From the NCBI GenBank assembly GCA_025353165.1, contig JANXRE010000174.1, positions 1-43,908 of the forward strand: DNA of 43,908 bases, read 5' to 3'. The stretch is from Acidobacteriota bacterium (GTDB lineage: Bacteria; Acidobacteriota; Terriglobia; Bryobacterales; Bryobacteraceae). A program made the translations under genes and the position numbers. Shown here in pieces: positions 19,470-27,615 of this stretch (the first letter of the stretch is position 1; the number at the start of each line of letters is the position of its first letter). The notes beneath the pieces are model-generated. The model was given only the letters and a program-made list of their open reading frames with translations, made no database searches and was not told the DNA's origin.

Positions 19470-20357
19470 TCAGGCCATCGCCAGGATCTTGTCGAGCGCC
19501 GCCGAGACGGTTTTCAATTGATCCGGCTGGCCGCTTTCGTACCCAATCTCGGGCGACAGGGGCCCGTTATAGCCAGTCGTCTTCAGCGCGCGCATCACGG
19601 CTTGCCAGTTCACGTCGCCCTTCAGCAGGTCCACGAAGCGTCCCTGCTCCGCCCCCGCCGACAGCTTGTAGTCCTTGATGTGAACGCGCTTGATTCGCGG
19701 GCCCAACGTGAGAATCCAATCCTCCGGATACCCGTACTGCATGACATTGCCGGTATCGAAGTGCGTCTGAATCCAGGGGCTGTGAAACTGATCCACGAAG
19801 GCCCGCATCTCCAGCGGGCTGAGCAGGAACTTGTTCCAGACGTTCTCGGGATTCAGAAGGACTTTGGCCTCCTGGGCGTCGGGAGCCAGTTTGCGGAGTT
19901 CGCCGCTGAGCCGGTCCCACGTTTCCTGCGAACCGTATTGGAAGCGCGGGCCGTTGCCGAGCCGCACGGCGTACAGCAGAAGAGCCTTGCAATTCATGTC
20001 GGTCGCGATGCGGATGACGGTTCGTATAGCCTCCGCCCCGCGCGCCCGGACGGCCGGTTCCGCGGCGTTCAGCGGATTTTTGTGGAGCGGCTCGGAGACC
20101 CAGATCGTCGCAATCTCCACGCCTGCTTTGTGGGCCGCGTCGCCCATGCGGCGCGCGTCGTCGCGGCTGATATCCAGCGGAAAGTCGGTCCCCACGGCGA
20201 GCTCGATAGCGTCGAATCCGGCCGCCTTCGTGCGCGTGAAGCACTCGGTTCGCGGCATCGCCTCGGGGAAAATCACAGAGCAGATGCCTTTAGTGAATCG
20301 GTTCCGCGGCGCGGCAGCGGCGGCCAGCGGTACGGCGAGCATTTCGCGTCGGGTCAT
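19470..20357 (-). CDS. Sugar phosphate isomerase/epimerase-like TIM barrel, exported
   Basis: 295 aa of the AP-endonuclease-2/xylose-isomerase-like superfamily. The start MTRREMLAVPLAAAAAP has a twin-arginine-like RR followed by a hydrophobic stretch, suggesting Tat export. Metal ligands fit the Glu of LLNPENV, the His/Asp of THFDTGN, the His of KRVHIKDYK and the Glu of LSPEIGY. Start ATG 20357 is preferred over 20390 because the extra codons lie in the repeat element and would bury the signal. The substrate is unknown; such proteins act on ketoses or inositol derivatives. Confidence 0.8.
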   Translation of the reverse strand: MTRREMLAVPLAAAAAPRNRFTKGICSVIFPEAMPRTECFTRTKAAGFDAIELAVGTDFPLDISRDDARRMGDAAHKAGVEIATIWVSEPLHKNPLNAAEPAVRARGAEAIRTVIRIATDMNCKALLLYAVRLGNGPRFQYGSQETWDRLSGELRKLAPDAQEAKVLLNPENVWNKFLLSPLEMRAFVDQFHSPWIQTHFDTGNVMQYGYPEDWILTLGPRIKRVHIKDYKLSAGAEQGRFVDLLKGDVNWQAVMRALKTTGYNGPLSPEIGYESGQPDQLKTVSAALDKILAMA

Positions 20358-20372
20358 GAACACAGTATCTCG

Positions 20373-20463
20373 AAAAATGGGGACAGACACCTTTTCCGCC
20401 GCCGTAACCTTATTGACTCTGCGTTTAACCTCTGGCGGAAAAGGCTGTCTATCCCCATTTTTT
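20373..20463. repeat. REP-like long inverted repeat, copy A
   Basis: A 28-base left arm (20373-20400) and a 30-base right arm (20434-20463) are near-complementary with a 33-base loop. The outer ends read AAAAATGGGGACAGAC and the inner ends TTTTCCGCC, with small mismatches. A second element at 32859-32944 has the same plan with a GGGTACAGGC core. Similar GGGGACAGACACC palindromes are known around REP-associated tyrosine transposases; none is encoded in this window. It fills the gap between the SAM-hydrolase 3' end and the isomerase start. Confidence 0.8.
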
Positions 20464-20465
20464 AC

Positions 20466-21254
20466 CTAGAGAAAAGTCAACTCGACCGGAGCGCCGGCGC
20501 CGCAGCCCATCTGCTTCGCCGCCGAACCTTGATTGAGCGAGACCTCGATATACCCGGAACTGCCGACGATGGCAAAGAACTCCTCCGCCCCGGCTTCGGC
20601 GTAAGTCGAACAAAGCCGGCCGACCCGCCTCAGTCCCACCGACAATTCGAAGGACCGTTTCCGGATGTCGCCGAATTCGTCCACGTGCAGATTCGTGATC
20701 AGGTTGCCGAAACGGTCCACCCTGATTACGGTGCCGGACCAGACCCGCTTCCCCACTCGCTGCGGCTTCAGGACGCCGAGCTGCACATAATCGCGAATGA
20801 GCTTGCCGAACTCCGCCGGACGCCGCCCGCCCGCCAGCCACGCCGCGCAGGGCGCGAAAACGTCGCGGCCGTGGAACGTGCGGCTCGGCCCTGGGAGGAA
20901 GAAGCTCTCGTTCGTGATGGCGCGCACTTTGTGCCTCTCCCGCTCGTACATCATGGTCAGCACGCCGTTGTCCGGCGCGATGAAAAACTGCCCGGCCGCT
21001 TCCGCCAGGACCGGACGCCTCGCGCTCCCGACTCCAGGGTCGACCACCACCACGTGCACGCTCCCTTTCGGGAAAAACGGATACGCCTGTGCGATGGTAA
21101 ACGCGCCATCCATGACCTCGAAAGGCGCGACCTCGTGGCTGATGTCCAAGATTTGCGCATCCCGCGCGATCCCCAGAATGACGCCCTTCATGGTCCCCAC
21201 ATAGTGGTCCGAGAGACCGAAATCCGTGGTGAGAGTGATGATGGGCCGGCGCAT
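20466..21254 (-). CDS. SAM hydrolase / SAM hydroxide adenosyltransferase (DUF62)
   Basis: 262 aa. Belongs to the chlorinase/fluorinase-related DUF62 family, which uses water to split S-adenosylmethionine into adenosine and methionine. Visible motifs are ITLTTDFGLSDHYVGTMKG at the N-terminus, VDPGVG, FIAPDNGVLT and TFHGRDVFAP, then the C-terminal beta domain with RVDRFGNLITN. No specialised halide pocket can be judged. It starts 21 bases from the divergent cysteine desulfurase gene, so the promoters overlap or face each other. Confidence 0.85.
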   Translation of the reverse strand: MRRPIITLTTDFGLSDHYVGTMKGVILGIARDAQILDISHEVAPFEVMDGAFTIAQAYPFFPKGSVHVVVVDPGVGSARRPVLAEAAGQFFIAPDNGVLTMMYERERHKVRAITNESFFLPGPSRTFHGRDVFAPCAAWLAGGRRPAEFGKLIRDYVQLGVLKPQRVGKRVWSGTVIRVDRFGNLITNLHVDEFGDIRKRSFELSVGLRRVGRLCSTYAEAGAEEFFAIVGSSGYIEVSLNQGSAAKQMGCGAGAPVELTFL

Positions 21255-21275
21255 CGGTTGTTAGAATGATATAAA

Positions 21276-22412
21276 GTGCGGCGTTCTTACTTCGACCACA
21301 ACGCAACCACGCCGGTTTCTTCCGAGGTCCTGGACGCGATCGTTCCGGTCATGGCCGAAGTGTATGGAAACGCTTCCAGTATCCACCATTACGGCCAGGC
21401 GGCGAAGAGGCGGCTCGACGAATCGCGGCGTCAGGTGGCGGCGTTGCTCGGCGCCGACCCGAACGAAATCGTGTTCACCAGCGGCGGCACCGAGGCCGAT
21501 AATCTGGCGATTTTCGGCGCGGCCCGGCGGCAGCACATCGTCACGACCACCATCGAACATCCCGCGGTGCTGAACGCCTGCGCTCAACTGGAGCGCGAAG
21601 GCGCAAATGTGACATACGTTGACGTCGGAGCGTCAGGCGTGGTCGATCCGGACGATATCCGCCGAGCGCTGCGGCCGGATACGGCGCTGGTTTCGGTCAT
21701 GCACGCCAACAACGAGGTCGGCACAATTCAGCCGCTGCGTGAAATCGCGCACGTCGCGCACGAGGCCGGCGCTCTGCTGCACTCCGACGGAGTCCAGGCG
21801 GCGGGAAAGATCCCCTTCGACGTCGCGTCCTTGGGCGTGGATCTGTATTCCATCAGCGGCCACAAATTCTACGCGCCGAAGGGCGTGGGAGCGCTTTACG
21901 TCCGCAAGGGCGTTGAAATCGCGCCGCTGTTTTTCGGCGGCCACCACGAGCGGGACCGGCGCGCCGGAACCGAGAACGTGCCGGGCGCGGCCGGGCTCGG
22001 CTGCGCGGCCGAATGGATGGCGGCGCATCGCCAGGACATGGCCGCGCTTGCCGGACTCCGCGACCGCATCGAATCGGCCGTTCTGCATCGTATACCGGGC
22101 ACGCGCGTGAACTGCGCCGCGTCTCCGCGCGTTCCCAATACCACGAACATCGTGTTTGAGGGCCTCCATTCCGAGCCGCTGCTCATCGCTCTGGATCTTC
22201 AGGGTTACGCCGTGTCGAGCGGCTCCGCCTGTTCCAGCGGCGCTTCCGAGCCGTCGCATGTCTTGCGGGCCATCGGGCTCTCGCGCGAGGACGCCCGCTC
22301 CTGCCTGCGCATCTCGGTGGGACGGTCGAACACCATCGAACAAGCCGACGCGTTGGTGGACGCAATCGAGATCTGCGCCGCCAAGCTGCGAAAGATTGCG
22401 GTGTATGCCTGA
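21276..22412 (+). CDS. Cysteine desulfurase (NifS/IscS family)
   Basis: 378 aa PLP enzyme that converts cysteine to alanine and carries the sulfur as a persulfide. It begins [17 protein letters not shown] after the initial residues. [22 protein letters not shown] and the Schiff-base lysine motif [18 protein letters not shown] follow, and the persulfide cysteine is in SSGSACSSG. It starts with GTG at 21276 and overlaps mnmA by 8 bases, which fits its role as sulfur donor for tRNA thiolation. The gap to the divergent gene is only 21 bases, so the mRNA may be nearly leaderless. Confidence 0.9.
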   Translation: MRRSYFDHNATTPVSSEVLDAIVPVMAEVYGNASSIHHYGQAAKRRLDESRRQVAALLGADPNEIVFTSGGTEADNLAIFGAARRQHIVTTTIEHPAVLNACAQLEREGANVTYVDVGASGVVDPDDIRRALRPDTALVSVMHANNEVGTIQPLREIAHVAHEAGALLHSDGVQAAGKIPFDVASLGVDLYSISGHKFYAPKGVGALYVRKGVEIAPLFFGGHHERDRRAGTENVPGAAGLGCAAEWMAAHRQDMAALAGLRDRIESAVLHRIPGTRVNCAASPRVPNTTNIVFEGLHSEPLLIALDLQGYAVSSGSACSSGASEPSHVLRAIGLSREDARSCLRISVGRSNTIEQADALVDAIEICAAKLRKIAVYA

Positions 22413-23511
22413 GACCCTCATTGCCGTCGCCATGTCCGGTGGCGTAGACAGTTCCGCGGTCGCGGCGCTGCTGAAATCGCGCGGCTGCAACATCATCGGC
22501 CTCACAATGCAGTTGTGGAACCAGCGCCGCTTGCCTGAGCTGGAGGGCGACCGCGCCACCGGCCGCTGCTGCTCCCTCGACGACGTGTACGACGCGCGCT
22601 ACGTCGCGCAGCGGCTTGGCATCCCGTACTACGTCGTCAACTTTGAGCAGCGCTTTGAGGAGCAGGTTGTGAAGCCGTTCGTCGACGAATATCTCGCCGG
22701 CCGCACGCCAATCCCTTGCACGCTCTGCAACAACTTCGTGAAGTTCGACCAGTTCCTGGACATGGCCGCGGGTGTCGGAGCCGAGCGCATTGCCACCGGC
22801 CACTATGCCCGCAACGACTACAATAACGAAACCGGCCGCTGGGAACTGCGGCGTGGCGTCGATCGCGGCAAGGATCAGACCTACTTCCTTTTCGGCTTGA
22901 CGCAGCAGCAGTTGTCGCGGGCGCTGTTCCCGCTGGGCGGGTTCAACAAGACCGAGGTGAGGGAACTGGCGCGCGAGCTCGACGTTCCGGTCGCCGAGAA
23001 GCCCGATAGCCAGGAGATCTGCTTCGTCCCCAACGGAGACTACGCCGCGTTCATCGACGCATATTTCCGCGAGCAGGGAGTCCCGCGTTCGGCCACGCGC
23101 GGCGAGGTGGTCGATACGGACGGACACGTTCTCGCGGAGCACGCGGGCGTACACAATTTCACGGTCGGTCAGAGGAAGAGACTAGGCGTCGCGCGCGGCG
23201 AACCGTTGTACGTAATCGCCACCGAGCCGTCCACGCAGCGCGTCGTTGTGGGCCGGAACGACGATCTGCTGCGGCGGACGCTGGTCGCGCGCGAGGTCAA
23301 CTGGATCTCAATCGCCCCGCCGCAAGCACCCGTCCGCGCCGAGGTCAAGATCCGCAACAAGCACGTTGGCGCGCCCGCGACGATTTATCCAACGGCGGAT
23401 CCCGCCCGCGCGGAGGTTCACTTCGACGATCCTCAGCGCGCGGTGACACCGGGGCAGGGAGCCGTCTTCTACTCCGGCGATCTCGTGCTCGGCGGCGGCT
23501 GGATCGACTAG
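22405..23511 (+). CDS. mnmA: tRNA-specific 2-thiouridylase
   Basis: 368 aa, makes s2U34 in tRNAs for Glu, Gln and Lys using sulfur relayed from cysteine. The PP-loop is [15 protein letters not shown]. One catalytic cysteine lies in [14 protein letters not shown], the other in [12 protein letters not shown]. Tyrosine and lysine positions in [11 protein letters not shown] match the family. Start ATG 22405 lies inside the end of the desulfurase gene and gives the family N-terminus [13 protein letters not shown]. The larger frame to 22156 reads through the desulfurase and is not used. Confidence 0.95.
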   Translation: MPETLIAVAMSGGVDSSAVAALLKSRGCNIIGLTMQLWNQRRLPELEGDRATGRCCSLDDVYDARYVAQRLGIPYYVVNFEQRFEEQVVKPFVDEYLAGRTPIPCTLCNNFVKFDQFLDMAAGVGAERIATGHYARNDYNNETGRWELRRGVDRGKDQTYFLFGLTQQQLSRALFPLGGFNKTEVRELARELDVPVAEKPDSQEICFVPNGDYAAFIDAYFREQGVPRSATRGEVVDTDGHVLAEHAGVHNFTVGQRKRLGVARGEPLYVIATEPSTQRVVVGRNDDLLRRTLVAREVNWISIAPPQAPVRAEVKIRNKHVGAPATIYPTADPARAEVHFDDPQRAVTPGQGAVFYSGDLVLGGGWID

Positions 23512-23515
23512 CCCG

Positions 23516-24358
23516 ATGGCCGCGTACCTTCTGGTGCGGCTCGCCCTAGCCACGCTGGGCGCACTCCCCTTCGGAGCGAGCATGCGTGTCGCGCGCTGGT
23601 ATTTCCGGATCCTCCGCGCGTTCGTGCCCAAGCTGGATCGTGTCGCGCGCCGCAACATGGAAATCGCCGGGCTGAGCGGCGCGATGTGGGACTCTCTGGC
23701 TCGCAGCCTGGCGGTGTTCGCTCGCTTCCCGAAGATGAATCGCCAGAACATCGGCGACTGGATCCGCTACGAGGGCCTCGAGCATTACGCCGAAGCGAAA
23801 CGCCAGGGCCGCGGCGTGCTCTTCGCCACCGCCCATTTCGGCAACTGGGAACTCAGCGCTTTCGCCCACGCACTGATGACCGAGCCAATGAACATCGTCG
23901 TACGGCCTCTCGACAACACGCGCCTGGATGCGTTCGTCGGCCGGCGTCGCGCGCTGGCCGGTAACCGCGTAATCGGCAAACGCGACGCGGCCCGCTCCAT
24001 TCTGCGCGCTCTGAAGAACAACGAAGCCGTCGGCGTGTTGATCGATCAGAACGTCCTGCCCGACGAAGGGGTGTTCGTCGATTTCTTCGGCGTCCCGGCC
24101 TGCGCCGGCTCGGCGTTCGCGAAGCTGGCGGCGCACAGCGGAGCGGCCGTGATCCCCGGATTCGCGTTGTGGTCCAGCGTGGAGAACCGCTACGTGCTGC
24201 GGTTCTATCCGCCGGTGGAAATCGCGGGCGACGTGCGGTGCGACACGCAACGGATACACGCCCAGCTCGAGCAAGTCATCCGCGACCACCCAAACGAGTG
24301 GTTGTGGCTGCACCGGCGCTGGAAAACGCGCCCGCCCGGCGAAGCTTCCCTCTACTAA
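23516..24358 (+). CDS. LpxL/HtrB-family lysophospholipid acyltransferase
   Basis: 280 aa. One N-terminal membrane segment (LVRLALATLGALPFG), then the acyltransferase HX4E motif in TAHFGNWE, IGKRDAARSIL, and GVLIDQNVLPDEGVFVDFFG, as in lipid A late acyltransferases. The C-terminal QVIRDHPNEWLWLHRRWKTRP is the usual ending. It should transfer an acyl chain to a lipid A precursor or related lipid at the inner membrane. The start is 4 bases after mnmA; a double-hairpin repeat follows. Confidence 0.85.
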   Translation: MAAYLLVRLALATLGALPFGASMRVARWYFRILRAFVPKLDRVARRNMEIAGLSGAMWDSLARSLAVFARFPKMNRQNIGDWIRYEGLEHYAEAKRQGRGVLFATAHFGNWELSAFAHALMTEPMNIVVRPLDNTRLDAFVGRRRALAGNRVIGKRDAARSILRALKNNEAVGVLIDQNVLPDEGVFVDFFGVPACAGSAFAKLAAHSGAAVIPGFALWSSVENRYVLRFYPPVEIAGDVRCDTQRIHAQLEQVIRDHPNEWLWLHRRWKTRPPGEASLY

Positions 24359-24361
24359 CCC

Positions 24362-24410
24362 CGTGGCGCACGCACTCCTGCGTGCCGCGTCGCCACTCAT
24401 GGCGACGCTT
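24362..24410 (+). repeat. Dispersed double-hairpin repeat, copy 2
   Basis: Same orientation and plan as copies at 14624 and 28540: stem one GCACGCA/TGCGTGC with loop CTCC, stem two GTCGCCA/TGGCGAC with loop CTCA. It starts 3 bases after the acyltransferase stop and precedes the MFS relic. The tail after GACGCTT diverges from the other two copies. Confidence 0.85.
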
Positions 24411-24440
24411 GGCGAACGGGGCGTGCGTTAACCTCACGCA

Positions 24441-24945
24441 ATGCCGCGCAAAACTCTTTGGCGCGATCCCGGCTTTTTAAAGCTCTGGTCTGGTCAAGCC
24501 GTCTCCCAGTTCGGATCCAGCATCACGCGCTCCGGAATTCCGCTCACCGCCGTCATGATCCTCGGCGCGTCGCCACTGCAAATGGATTGCTGGACGGCGC
24601 CGGAGGCGCGGCGGTCCTACTGTTCGGCCTTGGCGCCCGGCTCTGCCTGGGTTGCGTCTGCCTTCCTGATCGCGGCGCAAGCCGGCGACGTAAGCTGGCC
24701 CGTTTACGCGATTGCCGAAATAAGCATCCGGCAAGCAGTCACGCCCCACCGCTTACTGGGGCGCGTAAACTCCGCGATGCACGTATTGTTTCGCGGCATC
24801 ATTCCGGGTGGCAGCCATCGTGGCCGGCGCAGCGGCGCAAGTCACCGGAGTGCGGGGCGCGCTCTTCGCCGGCGCGGCCCGGATTCCTGCGATCGTCGCC
24901 GTGCCTGATCTTCTCGCTTGTGCGCCGGATGCGCGCGCTGCCGGT
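24441..24945 (+). pseudogene. Relic of an MFS transporter (EntS-like)
   Basis: It opens in frame as an MFS transporter: LWRDPGFLKLWSGQAVSQFGSSIT and IPLTAVMILGASPLQM. LLDGAGGAAVLLFGLGA follows in a second frame, then AFLIAAQAGDVSWPVYAIAEIS, IRQAVTPHRLLGRVNSAMHV and finally GVRGALFAGAA in shifted frames. An intact member would have about 400 aa with twelve membrane helices. Here the middle, roughly 250 codons, is missing and at least two frameshifts separate the ends. Only the first and last helices are recognisable, so it cannot transport anything. Confidence 0.75.
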
Positions 24946-24967
24946 CCAGCCGGCTTGCGCCGTTGCG

Positions 24968-25138
24968 CTATGACGGCGGCGTGCAGGAGCGCGTTCCCGG
25001 CTCGACTCCCTCGCGCGCCGGTCCGCCGGCATTCGCCATACGGGTGCCCACCTGACGCCGCAAGATTTCCGCGTGACAGGTGGCGCAGACGCTATCGGAT
25101 AAGCGCACGGAAGACAATTGGGCGTTGGCTGGCTGCAT
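24968..25138 (-). pseudogene. Truncated c-type cytochrome fragment
   Basis: A 56-codon frame with a single CXXCH haem site (SVCATCHAEILRRQ) followed by GTRMANAGG and a stop. This matches the first haem motif and the following helix of secreted multihaem or TPR-linked cytochromes, whose intact forms are several hundred residues long. There is no signal peptide ahead of it. It fills the space between the MFS relic and the DinB gene, which otherwise holds no gene. Confidence 0.55.
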
Positions 25139-25171
25139 ACTTGCGGCCGCTTGGTCATAGGGCTCGCGGTT

Positions 25172-25657
25172 TTACAATCGTGTAGCTTTTGCTTCCTTGA
25201 ACGCCGCCCGCACCGCGCGCAATTGCCGCCCGTGACTCTCCACGTGCTCGGCATAGATGCGGACCAGCGCCAGCAGAGTCATCGGCCCCCGCTGCGAGTG
25301 AATTCCCTTGCGCTCGAACGCCGCCTCCGGGAGATCCTTCAGCAACTCGAAATTCTCCGCGCGAATCCGCCGGAACGTCTCCAAAGACTGCGACGGCTTC
25401 CGCTTCGAGTAGTCCAGGCCGCGCGCCCACGCCTCCTGATCGTACGATTGGAGCTTCGGCTCATCCTCCGCCACCACCTGCCGGAACCGCGTCGCGCCCA
25501 CCACCTCGGAGTCGGACAGGTGCGCCATGATCTGCCGGATGCTCCACTTGCCCTCGGGCGCGAAATCGACCTCCGATCCCGCCGCCCCGGTCAGCGCGGA
25601 CGCAAGAATCTCCGGGCCTCGCCGGAATTTTTCCAGAACTTCAGCGATATCACTCAT
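25172..25657 (-). CDS. DinB-family protein
   Basis: 161 aa, four-helix bundle of the DinB/YfiT superfamily. Metal-binding histidines fit HLSDSE (first helix pair) and YAEHVESHGRQL near the end. WSIRQIMAHL and RFRQVV are typical. Family members are thiol transferases or uncharacterised metalloproteins. The start ATG 25657 is chosen because it makes an ATGA overlap with the tiny upstream ORF and gives MSDIAEVLEKF; the longer frame to 25693 is not needed. Confidence 0.85.
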   Translation of the reverse strand: MSDIAEVLEKFRRGPEILASALTGAAGSEVDFAPEGKWSIRQIMAHLSDSEVVGATRFRQVVAEDEPKLQSYDQEAWARGLDYSKRKPSQSLETFRRIRAENFELLKDLPEAAFERKGIHSQRGPMTLLALVRIYAEHVESHGRQLRAVRAAFKEAKATRL

Positions 25658-25740
25658 AGCTTGCACTTGTGCTCCGTCCAACGCGCGCTGCAACGCGGAC
25701 AGTACAGCATCGGCTCTTCACGCTCCGCTGGAGATTCCAT
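25654..25740 (-). CDS. Tiny zinc-ribbon-like ORF, 28 aa, coupled to dinB
   Basis: ATG 25740 to TGA 25654, overlapping the DinB start as ATGA. It encodes MLYCPRCSARWTEHKCKL at its C-terminus, so a CXXC pair and an HKC are present, like one half of a zinc ribbon. Similar small proteins normally continue with a second CXXC (CGYYXSC) after KCKL; here the frame ends there, so this could be a truncated member or a coupling leader. A TATAAT at 25749-25754 (minus) lies 8 bases before the start, implying a nearly leaderless mRNA. Existence is inferred from spacing and composition. Confidence 0.45.
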   Translation of the reverse strand: MESPAEREEPMLYCPRCSARWTEHKCKL

Positions 25741-25748
25741 GTGCGACT

Positions 25749-25756
25749 ATTATAAT
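25749..25756. promoter_or_regulatory. Bidirectional TATAAT -10 box
   Basis: The sequence ATTATAAT reads TATAAT on the plus strand (25751-25756) and on the minus strand (25754-25749). It lies between the divergent tiny ORF/dinB pair and the gamma-glutamyltransferase gene. It is a perfect consensus -10 in an otherwise GC-rich stretch. No good -35 was found on either side. Confidence 0.5.
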
Positions 25757-25779
25757 GAATCGCATCCGGGAGAATCTCT

Positions 25780-27615
25780 CTGTCGCACGGGAACCGCCTC
25801 GCCGCCGCCTGTTTGCTCCTCTGCCTGCCCGCGGCCGCGCAGCGAAAACCATGGCAGCCGCCCGCCCGCTACGCCGTCCGCGGCACCCACGGGGCCATCG
25901 CCGGAGGCTCGGAATTTGCCACGCAGGCCGGCATGCGCCTCTACTATCGGGGCGGCAATGCCGTCGACGCGGGCGTCGCCACTATGTTCGCCGCGTCTGT
26001 CGCCGAGTTCTCCCACTTCGGCTTCGGCGGCGAAGCCCCCATCCTGATTCGGACCGCCAGCGGGAAAGTGTGGGCCATCGCCGGCGTCGGCACCATGCCG
26101 AAACTCGCCTCGCAGCAATTCTTCCGCGACCGTCCGCTGCAAAAATTCGAAGCGATGGAGATGGACCCCGGCGGCCTGAAGGGCATGGTGCCCGTAGCCG
26201 GAATCATGCCTGCGCTAGTTCCCGGGATGGTCGACGCGGGTCTGCTGGCGCTGCGCGAGTTCGGCATAAAATCGTTTGCCGAAGCCATCCAGCCCGCCAT
26301 CGATCTCGCCGACGGATTCCCGCTCGATGAACCGCGCGCGTCGGCCATCGCCGAATCCAGCCGCTTCCTCCAGAACTGGCCCGACTCGAAACGCGTGTTT
26401 ATTCCGGATGGAACATTGCGCGTCCCCGGCCAGGTTTTTCGTCAGACCGATCTGGCTCGCACACTGCGCTCGATGGTGCAGGCGGAGAAGCAGGCGCTTG
26501 CTACCGGTAAAAATCGGACCGCGGCCATCGACGCGGTTCGAGATTACTTCTATCGCGGAGAGATCGCGCGCCGCATCGGCGAGTTCATGCAGGCCAACGG
26601 CGGTCTCCTGCGCTACGGAGACATGGCCGCCTTCCGGCTCGAACTCGAGGAGCCGGTCTCCACCACCTACCACGGCTACACGGTCTATAAACCGGGCTTC
26701 TGGTCGCAAGGGCCGGCGATGATCCAGGCGCTGAATCTACTCGCCGGCTTCGACTTCCGCACCGGCGGCGCCAACGCGCCCGACACCGTGCATCGCATGG
26801 TGGAAGCTCTAAAACTGGCGTACGCCGACCGCGACACGTACTACGGCGATCCGAAGTTCGGCAGCGTTCCCGCAGAAGTCCTGCTATCGAAGGAGTACGC
26901 GGCGGAACGGAGAAATTTGATCGGAGACCGTGCCTCGCTCGAGTTTCGCCCCGGCGAAATCAACGGGCGGCGCGGCCACCATCCCGCGAACCTCGACGCG
27001 GCGCGCATCCAGATCGACGACTCGCTCAAGGCCAGCGACACCACCTGCGTGGACGCCATCGACAAGGATGGGCTGATGTTCTCCAGTACTCCTTCGGGCG
27101 CCTGGCTGCCGGCCGTCATCGCCGGAGACACGGGCATCGCCCTCACCCAGCGCGCGCAGAGCTTTCTGCTGATCCCGGGCCACCCCAACGAACTCGCGGG
27201 CGGCAAACGTCCCCGCGTCACGCTCAGCCCTACGCTGGTTACCTACGCCGATGGCCGCCCGTACGCCGCGCTCTCAACCCCCGGCGGCGACAACCAGGAG
27301 CAGTCCCTGCTGCAAATCCTGCTGGACATAATCGACTTCGGCATGGGCGCGGAAGCCGCGATCGAAGCGCCGCGCTTTCAGACCCGCCATCTCGTCTCCA
27401 GCTTCGACAACCACGGGTGGAATCGGGGAGACCTGCAGCTCGACGACCGCTTTCCCGCCTCGACCATCCAGGACCTGGCGGGCCTCGGCCATCGCGTGCA
27501 AACGGTTTCGCGGTGGGCCAGCGGCTCCGCGCCGGTCCTGATTCGCATGCTCCCGCAATCCGTCATCGAAGCCGCGGCGGACCCGTACGCCTACCGGGTG
27601 GCGCACGCATGGTGA
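25780..27615 (+). CDS. ggt: Gamma-glutamyltransferase, exported
   Basis: Ntn-hydrolase that cleaves gamma-glutamyl bonds such as glutathione in the periplasm, after autocleavage into two subunits. Landmarks are AIAGGSEFATQAGMRLYYRGGNAVDAGVAT near the start, AFRLELEEPVSTTYHGYTV, the nucleophile region SDTTCVDAIDKDG (Thr codons 27040 and 27043), and GGKRPRVTLSPTLV with STPGGDNQEQSLLQ. No ATG or GTG occurs between the upstream stops (25753-25758) and the mature region. CTG 25780 is chosen because a GGGAG Shine-Dalgarno sits 7 bases before it and it gives a complete signal peptide (LAAACLLLCLPAAAQ). TTG 25813 is the alternative and would clip that signal. Confidence 0.85.
   Translation: MSHGNRLAAACLLLCLPAAAQRKPWQPPARYAVRGTHGAIAGGSEFATQAGMRLYYRGGNAVDAGVATMFAASVAEFSHFGFGGEAPILIRTASGKVWAIAGVGTMPKLASQQFFRDRPLQKFEAMEMDPGGLKGMVPVAGIMPALVPGMVDAGLLALREFGIKSFAEAIQPAIDLADGFPLDEPRASAIAESSRFLQNWPDSKRVFIPDGTLRVPGQVFRQTDLARTLRSMVQAEKQALATGKNRTAAIDAVRDYFYRGEIARRIGEFMQANGGLLRYGDMAAFRLELEEPVSTTYHGYTVYKPGFWSQGPAMIQALNLLAGFDFRTGGANAPDTVHRMVEALKLAYADRDTYYGDPKFGSVPAEVLLSKEYAAERRNLIGDRASLEFRPGEINGRRGHHPANLDAARIQIDDSLKASDTTCVDAIDKDGLMFSSTPSGAWLPAVIAGDTGIALTQRAQSFLLIPGHPNELAGGKRPRVTLSPTLVTYADGRPYAALSTPGGDNQEQSLLQILLDIIDFGMGAEAAIEAPRFQTRHLVSSFDNHGWNRGDLQLDDRFPASTIQDLAGLGHRVQTVSRWASGSAPVLIRMLPQSVIEAAADPYAYRVAHAW

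Noticed and set aside
18405-21269. A 954-codon open frame on the plus strand
   Set aside because: It runs antisense across the RibBA, isomerase and SAM hydrolase genes, all of which have convincing motifs. Long empty frames opposite high-GC genes are common; its translation shows no recognisable domain.
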